From Epiperipatus broadwayi (Eukaryota > Onychophora > Udeonychophora > Euonychophora > Peripatidae), in contig JAQFVV010012395.1 of assembly GCA_028023455.1 (NCBI GenBank), forward strand, positions 7,691,998 through 7,755,997: a DNA stretch of 64,000 nucleotides, written 5' to 3'. Shown in pieces: positions 57,560 through 64,000 of the stretch. The notes below the pieces were generated by a model. The model made no database searches. It worked only from the letters and a program-made list of their open reading frames with translations, and had not been told where the DNA came from. The translations under genes were made by a program, and so were the position numbers. The first letter of the stretch is position 1. The number at the start of each line of letters is the position of its first letter.

Positions 57560-59620
57560 ATATTTTGATTCCGGTCGTTAGCCCATTGTCACTAGCTCAA
57601 TGGAACAGCAGAGATTTATATTTCATAAATTCTCATCTAAGAATAATTTAAAAAAAAAAAAATAAGCCACTGCCAGTAATTAACATAGAATTATTTATTT
57701 ACGCACATATATATAAAATTTAACATTATTATTTTAGCATGTTTACTTTAACATTTAACATTATTTTTAACTTTTACTTTAGATTTTAATTTACATTTTA
57801 ATTTTTATACTATTATAAGTTCACACAGATGGGTTTATAAAATGTGTTTTTAATGTTGAGTATAGATCAGTTACAGATTACATGGTCAAAAACATTTCAA
57901 AATAAACATAAACGATCAAAATACAAAGTCATTGATATCGTCAATTGCATAGGGAATACAAAAAACCCAATGGTGTTCATCATAAGATACCGTATTGACA
58001 CCAATAACTTAAAAGACATCCGACATAAATATACTCACCGTAAGGTATCAGTATTTACCGAATGTCTATATATTTTGATCAAATATGAAAACCAAAAACA
58101 TAATCAATTGGTAACGAACCCAGGCAAGGGTCTACACCCAACTTAAATTTAATGCATCTTTATTTAGAGTGTTGAGTATGAATAGACTACATAGATTTCC
58201 ATTTGAAAAGAAAATATTCAATCCTTGTTTAACCTTAGGCCAAAGGTACGCAGTCAAACCAAACTTCAATCCATCTGATATATCGATGTGTTCAATGTAA
58301 TACGAATACAGCAGCACAATTAGGTTAAGAGAAGAAACTGCTTCTCATCAGATAGGAATATTACATCTATCTGACAATGAGAGCAATAAAAAAAAACTCC
58401 ATAGGAAGGAACTGCGGTCTCTGTCTTATAATTCCTCCCATAGACAAAACGAGTGTATGTGGCATATAATAGCGATTCTTCCTGTAGCGAATCTCATACT
58501 ACATCTACTAATTACACCAATATATTCAATCCATTGACCTAATTCAACTACAAAATGAATACCCTAAGACTACCTTCCCCTAATATAACTTTACAAATCT
58601 ATATAGCCATTCATGCCCAACTTAAGTTTAATATTTATATAGTTTAATTTATCGAAAAACAGAAATCATAATAAAAACTTAAAAGAACAAAAAAAAAATG
58701 GAAATGATTTTACAAAAGAAATACATCAAATAAAATTATATCTAATTAATAAATAATTTAGTTTGGTCAGATAGGAATCTATTTTTATTTTTTTAAATGG
58801 AACAAGTTTAGAAGTAAAGTTTTTATTGTTTAGAAATGTTCATTAATTATATATATTTAAAGCTGAGAGTTCAAAAAGTTCTTACGATTTCAAAACGTTC
58901 TTTTTATCCATTGCTTGCCATTTGAATGTGAATTCCTACGCCATCCTAAAGAGATTGGTTGAGTTAGCCGTTGGTTTTTTATTTATCCGGAGGTCTTTTA
59001 GTTTAGCTGGTCCTCAATGTAAAAAACAATGTCTTTCTTTTTTTTAACAAAACTGAAGGGATTGAAGAGTGCGTCTTTTCAATCCCTTCTCCTTCAACTC
59101 CGCACTAACACATACAGTCACAATGTAATAGCTAACTAATAATTTCCAAACTTTTCCTTTTATATTAATTTTAAGGATTCAATTGACATTACATCATTGA
59201 TGATGATGAACCTTCCATTGAGGTCTGACTTCCCAATGGATTTCTCTCATTTGCTATTAGTTTCTATTGTTTTCCTATCTGACTGTTGCTTATACATTTT
59301 AAATGCCCAAGGGATAGTTTATATTTAACTAATTAAAACAATCATTTCGATTTTCTGATTACTTAATGTGTTTTCCAAAATTAAAGATATATTTTTATCT
59401 CTAAATCTTTTTAAGTTTTTGCTTTTAAAATATTTTTTCTATTTTTAATAAAGTTTTATTTTAATAATTTTTTTCATCTGTGCGATTTTATATATATGAG
59501 TTTAGTATAGAATTTTAATTTTCAATTTTTAATTCTTAAAAAGGAAGTTTTATTTGCGAACTTTTATTCTTTTCATGTTTACTAATAAAAAACAAAGTAA
59601 CATACGTATGTGCCCATTAC
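57560..59620 (+). repeat. F repeat family, copy F2 (right arm of giant inverted repeat)
   Basis: A 2.06-kb copy, head-to-head with F1 across a 48-bp A/T-rich loop (57512-57559). It is about 90% identical to F3 over its whole length, including about 0.5 kb beyond the part shared with F1. It contains an approximately 100-codon open stretch (57844-58146) whose translation, with NCIGNTKNPMVFII and RIDTNNLKDIRHKY, is also open in F3. I cannot assign that peptide to a family. It contains several stem-loops. Confidence 0.88.
58343..58382 (+). other. Stem-loop in F2
   Basis: CTCAT-TCAGATAG-type stem: CAGATAG / CTATCTG with loop GAATATTACAT, then an outer CTCAT / ATGAG clamp across a two-base bulge. 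It is homologous in position to 56667-56700 in F1. Confidence 0.7.
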
Positions 59621-60474
59621 ATATCAGTAAACTCGCTTTAAAAAAAATAAACAAAAAAAAATATTTTACTTAGGGTTAGTAATTATGGTACATGATTAAT
59701 GAAAACATTTATAAAAACATTCAGTTAGTAATTTTTACAAAGATTATATACAAAAAAAAATGTTGAATATCGTTTTCCTAAGGACCATTTACGTCTACGC
59801 CTCCTCCCCCCAAGCATTCTATTTTTTATACATTTTATTTTTACACACGGCATGACAAGTAAATTTTATAAATTATTTATTTAAGAAGATTGCACTGAGG
59901 TAAATATGTTTTAAGGAATAATGGTTTAAACGTGTATATTTGCAGCACAATTATAAATACCACCAACTTATTTATGACTGATTGAAATGCATACATAGGG
60001 TTACACTGAAATAATTTCCAAAGGTACTCTTCATAAGGCACCACATTTCGATCATAAACTTACGTGGCTGTGCGTGCCTATACACGTTAAAGCATAATAT
60101 ATATTAACAAAAAAAAAACATATTAATTGCAACCTTTTGACTTTCTCTTTTTAACAAAGTACAATTTAAAATTATTTATACTTTCTTGTGTTTAATATAT
60201 GTGCAATTTCTTTCTGGCAGTGCTTTTATAAGATTTAAAGTATCTGACTTTATGTAAACAGATAACAATATTTCATTTTGAAAAAGTTTGTTCAGGGTAT
60301 ATGTGGTTTATTAAACATCAGCCCCACATTGGTCACCAGTTATAATGATCTGGAGAAAAACTACTTAATGTCATCTGCACTACAGGGCACCATCTAGGCA
60401 TTTGAACCTAGAAAAATTTATAAAGTAGGCAGATACATAAGTAAAAAAAAAATTTTTTTTATTTTATATAATTT

Positions 60475-62565
60475 GATATCTGGACATTAGCCCACTGTCA
60501 CTAGCTCAATGGAACAGCAGAGATTTATATTTACAATTAATTCTTATCTAAGAATATTTTAAAAAAAGAATAAAATAAGCCACTGCCAGTAATTAACATA
60601 CAAACATTTATTTACGCACATATATATAAAATTTAACATTTTTATTTTAGTATGTTTATTTTAGATTTTAATTTGATTTTAGAATTTAAATTTACATTTT
60701 AATTTTTATAATATTATAAGTTTACATTTTAATTAAGTTCGCACAGATGGATTTTTGAAAGTTTGTTTTATAATGTTGAGTATAGATCGGTTACATAGAT
60801 TACACGGTCAAAAAACATTTCAAAATAAACATAAACAATCAAAATACAAAGTCATTGATACCGTCAATTGCATAGGGAATACAAGAAACCCAATGGTGTT
60901 CATCATAAGACACCGCATTGACACCAATAACTTAAAAGACATCCGACATAAATACATCTTAGATACTCACCATAAGGTATCAGTATTTACCAAATGTCTA
61001 TATATTTTGATCAAATATGAAAACCAAAAACATAATCAACCAGTAATGAACCCATGCAAGTGTCTATACCCAATTTAAATTTAATGCATCTTTATTTAGA
61101 GTGTCGAGTATGAATAGACTAAATAGATTTGCATTTGAAAAGAAAATATTCAATCCTTGTTTAACCTTAGGCCAAAGGTTCACAGTCAAACCAAACTTCA
61201 ATCCATCTGATTTATAGATGTGTTCAATGTAATACAAATACGGCAGCACAATTAGGTTAAGAGAAAAAAACTGCTTCTCGTCAGATAGGAATATTACATC
61301 TATCTGACGATGAGAGCAATAAAAAAAAACTCCATAGGAAGGAACTGCGGTCTCCATCTTATAATTCCTCCCATAAGCAAAATGAGTGTGTGTGGCATAT
61401 AATAGCGATTCTGCCTGTAGCGAATCTCATACTACATCAACTAATTACACCAATATATCCAGTCGACCTAATTCAACTACGAAACGAATAACCTAAGATT
61501 ACCCTCTCCTAATATAACTTTACAAATCTATATAGCCATTCATCGCCCGACTTAAGTTTAATATTTATATAGTTTAATTTATCGAAAAACAGAAATCATA
61601 ATAAAAACTTAAAAGAACAAAAAAAAATAAATGGAAATGATTTTACAAAAGAAATACATCAAATAAAATTATACCTAATTAATAAATAATTTAGTTTGGT
61701 CAGATAGGAATCTATTTCTTTTTTTTTTTTTAAATATGGAACAAGTTTAGAAGTAAAGTTCTTATTGTTTAGAAATGTTCATTAATTATATATATTTAAA
61801 GCTGAGAGTTCAAAAAGTTCTTACGATTTCAAAATGTTCCTTTTATCCATTGCTTGCCATTTGAATGTGAATTCCCACACCGTCCTAAAGAGATTGGTAT
61901 TCTGTTGGCCGATTTATTTATTCATCCGGAGGTCTTTTGCTTTGGCTGGTAGAAAATGATGTCATTTCTTTTTTTTAAACAAAACTGAAGGGATTGAAGA
62001 GTGCGTCTTTTCAATTCCTTCTCCTTCAACTCCGCACTAACACATATAGTCACATTGTAATAACCATAATAATTTCCAAACTTTTCTCTTTATATTACCT
62101 TTAGGATCCAATGGACATTACGTCATCGTAGATGATGATCCTTCCGTTGAAGTTCGATTTCCCAATGGATTTCTCATTTGCTATTAGTTTCTATTGTTTT
62201 CCTATCTGACCATTGCTTATACATTTAAATGCCCAAAGGCTAGTTCACTTTGACTAATTAAAATAATCATTTTCATTTCTGAGTAATTAATGTGTTTTCC
62301 AAACTTAAAGATATTTTTATCTCTAAATCTTTTTGTTGAAAGATTTAGTTTTTCTATTTTTAATAAAGTTTTATTTTAATAATTTTTTTATTATCTGTGT
62401 GATTTAAATATATATATATATACGAGTTTAAGATGATTTTTTAATTTTCAATTTTTAATTCTTAAAAAAGAAGTTTTTATTTGCGAACTTTTATTTTTTT
62501 CATGTTTAATAATAAAACACAATGTAACATCATCTGTGCCCATTACAATATATATATATATATAT
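60475..62565 (+). repeat. F repeat family, copy F3
   Basis: A 2.09-kb copy in the same orientation as F2, 0.86 kb downstream. It starts near TATCTGGACATTAGCCCACT and ends TGTGCCCATTACA. The homologous open stretch is 60755-61078 (107 codons). F2 and F3 are the youngest pair of the three. Confidence 0.88.
61276..61314 (+). other. Stem-loop in F3
   Basis: TCGTCAGATAG / CTATCTGACGA, eleven pairs, loop GAATATTACAT. Compared with F2, the base pairs next to the bulge are changed so that the helix is longer and uninterrupted. Confidence 0.7.
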
Positions 62566-62652
62566 ATGCCCCACTAGATTATACTACCTAACATCATCTG
62601 TGCCCATTACAATATATATATATATATATATGCCCCACTAGATTATACTACC
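62524..62652 (+). repeat. 65-bp tandem duplication with (TA)n core
   Basis: The unit AACATCATCTGTGCCCATTA + (TA)n + TGCCCCACTAGATTATACTA occurs twice in a row with no visible difference. It lies at the downstream edge of F3, whose last bases form the start of the first unit. Confidence 0.9.
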
Positions 62653-64000
62653 TGAAATCTGATATCAACAGGCTATACCTAAACTAATGAGTTTTGTTTT
62701 GTATGTCTGGAATTATTTCAACATACAACTCATCATGCATATATACTAATAACAGGCACTGAACACACCCATGAAAATGAATAAATCAGTGAATATAATA
62801 AGAGCAAAACATTAAGAGAGCCAATGATGGCATGTACCCAATGCAGTATCACCATAGAGGAACACTATTATCTAAACAATTTCTATTTACACCCATATTC
62901 TTTGTGAATTAATAAAATATATTTATAATGAAACCACACCTACTGATGAAATGTTAAACTAGAGAATTTATAATTTTTGATCGAATACTTGGTAAAATTA
63001 CATTAACGTTATTGATAGTATTAACTCATAATTGTAAATAACAGGCATTACACTAACCCATACCTATTGATGGCTAATTCAGTCTTTACAACATTACACA
63101 TGAACAAGACAACCTTTAATATTTGTGCCTATTTGGCCAAGCACATACACATACACAAAGGTAAGACATGGATTTTATTTTATGGCAATACCTTTTAATA
63201 TTAAATCATAATAAAGAAAAATCACTGATTCCCTGGATAATGGTTTCATATACAATCAATACTTTACTTCTAAATTAAGTAAACCTATTAGTGAAAACAT
63301 CCTATTGAGTACCTAATAAATTTATAGCTAAAATCCATGTTCTTCTCTAGTTTTCCTTGAACTCGCAAAGAAACCTTTTGTGGGGGGGAGAAGAAGATGT
63401 ATCAAAGCAGCTAACAAAAAAATTTTTCTTTTTTTCACCCTTTTATTTTTTTTTCTTTAATTTGACTATACACAAGACATCCCTTGTGATTCTGTGAAGA
63501 GAGAAGCAAAGCTTTAATTATATTTTTACTAAACTTAATCCCTCCATCATTCTATCTTCTTTCTTACAAGTAAATAATAATAAGTAAGCAATATTCTATG
63601 TTTTCTTAAACATATTCATAAATATTAAATCTAGTGTATGCATATTCTTATTACAATTATTTTAGTGACTATATAAAAAAACAATACATGCATTACTTTC
63701 ATCTGGAGTGATTTTGTTTTTATAGTTACACATATAACATTACTGGTAATTTTTGATGTATTGGTGAGCCACTTATGCTGGGGTACATAGCCTTTTGTCT
63801 TCACAAAGTGGTAGCTTTATGATCACCCCATATCATTCCCACCATTGAAGGTGGTCATATTGTTGTGAATTTCATATGATGGCTGGGATCAGCATACATA
63901 ATAAAAATTCTGGCACAGGAAAACATTAGGTAGTTACTTAACATTGCTCCTGGAACTTATATCTCAAGGCCACTTCTCCCTGACAATAGGGAAAAGCTGA

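Larger units (their letters stand above)
55386..64000 (+). other. Intron 7, incomplete
   Basis: At least 8.6 kb following a phase-0 donor. No exon encoding GDSGGP is present, so the intron continues past the window. It is dominated by three copies of the F repeat family (55.9-62.6 kb) and a 65-bp tandem duplication (62.5 kb). In 62.7-64.0 kb I recognise nothing; the last 250 bp are less AT-rich and could be the start of another repeat. Confidence 0.75.

Noticed and set aside
57844-58146. Independent protein-coding gene in F2
   Set aside because: It is repeated in F3 and broken in F1, has no recognisable domain and lies inside a repeat family, so it is described with the repeat.
55386-64000. 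Search for the catalytic-serine exon
   Set aside because: No translation resembling GDSGGP followed by a SWG-type strand was found in any frame on the plus strand.
1-64000. CRISPR arrays, operons, ribosome binding sites
   Set aside because: Spliced exons and retrotransposons show eukaryotic nuclear DNA; no regularly spaced short repeats with unique spacers were seen.

Overview
This window is eukaryotic, strongly AT-rich, intron-dominated DNA. It carries the downstream half of one large plus-strand gene spread over more than 53 kb. Seven short exons (1884-1973, 8224-8340, 15223-15388, 27216-27376, 42351-42531, 49809-50110, 55249-55385) have AG/GT borders and splice phases that agree at all six junctions, giving about 384 continuous residues. 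In order they encode the end of one LDL-receptor class A (LDLa) repeat, a full second LDLa repeat, an SRCR domain split over two exons, an activation cleavage site (QKR|IVGG) and an S1 trypsin-like domain with His57 and Asp102. The architecture and the SRCR-to-protease linker best fit corin (a type II transmembrane mosaic protease); TMPRSS or enteropeptidase relatives are alternatives. The 5' exons and the exon with the catalytic serine (GDSGGP) lie outside the window.

The host is a metazoan. Large introns, RTE, Ty3/Gypsy, Penelope-like and pogo-like remnants and tRNA-derived SINEs suggest a protostome invertebrate such as a cephalopod mollusc or chelicerate. I cannot settle the species.

Everything else is intron filled with decayed mobile DNA. 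Intron 1: a non-LTR retrotransposon fragment (about 3.2-4.7 kb, minus) with a 202-bp insertion, and a retrocopy with an AATAAA tail (5.4-5.8 kb). Intron 2: a SINE (9.56 kb), a 1.84-kb element with terminal inverted repeats (10.69-12.53 kb) and an antisense RTE copy (12.7-14.9 kb). Intron 3: a tandem duplication split by a 948-bp pogo/Tigger-like element with an intact empty site in the sister copy (15.9-17.4 kb), then a sense RTE copy (23.4-25.0 kb) and two foldback repeats. Intron 4: a diverged 2.4-kb duplication (32.1-34.5 and 39.8-42.2 kb) flanking a dead Gypsy element, itself interrupted by an RTE fragment. Intron 5: a Penelope-like remnant with a GIY-YIG domain, an LTR-like core promoter, another RTE copy and a 315-bp foldback element. 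Intron 6: two foldback elements. The last, incomplete intron: three copies of an unrecognised repeat family ('F', 1.5-2.1 kb), two of them head-to-head as a giant inverted repeat.

The most interesting points are: (i) the protease domain lacks Cys136 and Trp141 and has Gly where trypsin-like enzymes have the specificity Asp189; (ii) the F family has small hairpins whose stems change between copies while pairing and loop are kept; (iii) a 97-bp segment at the tip of one F copy is inverted between 42-bp inverted repeats; (iv) the clean TA-flanked pogo-like insertion. No prokaryotic features, CRISPR arrays or intact RNA genes were seen.
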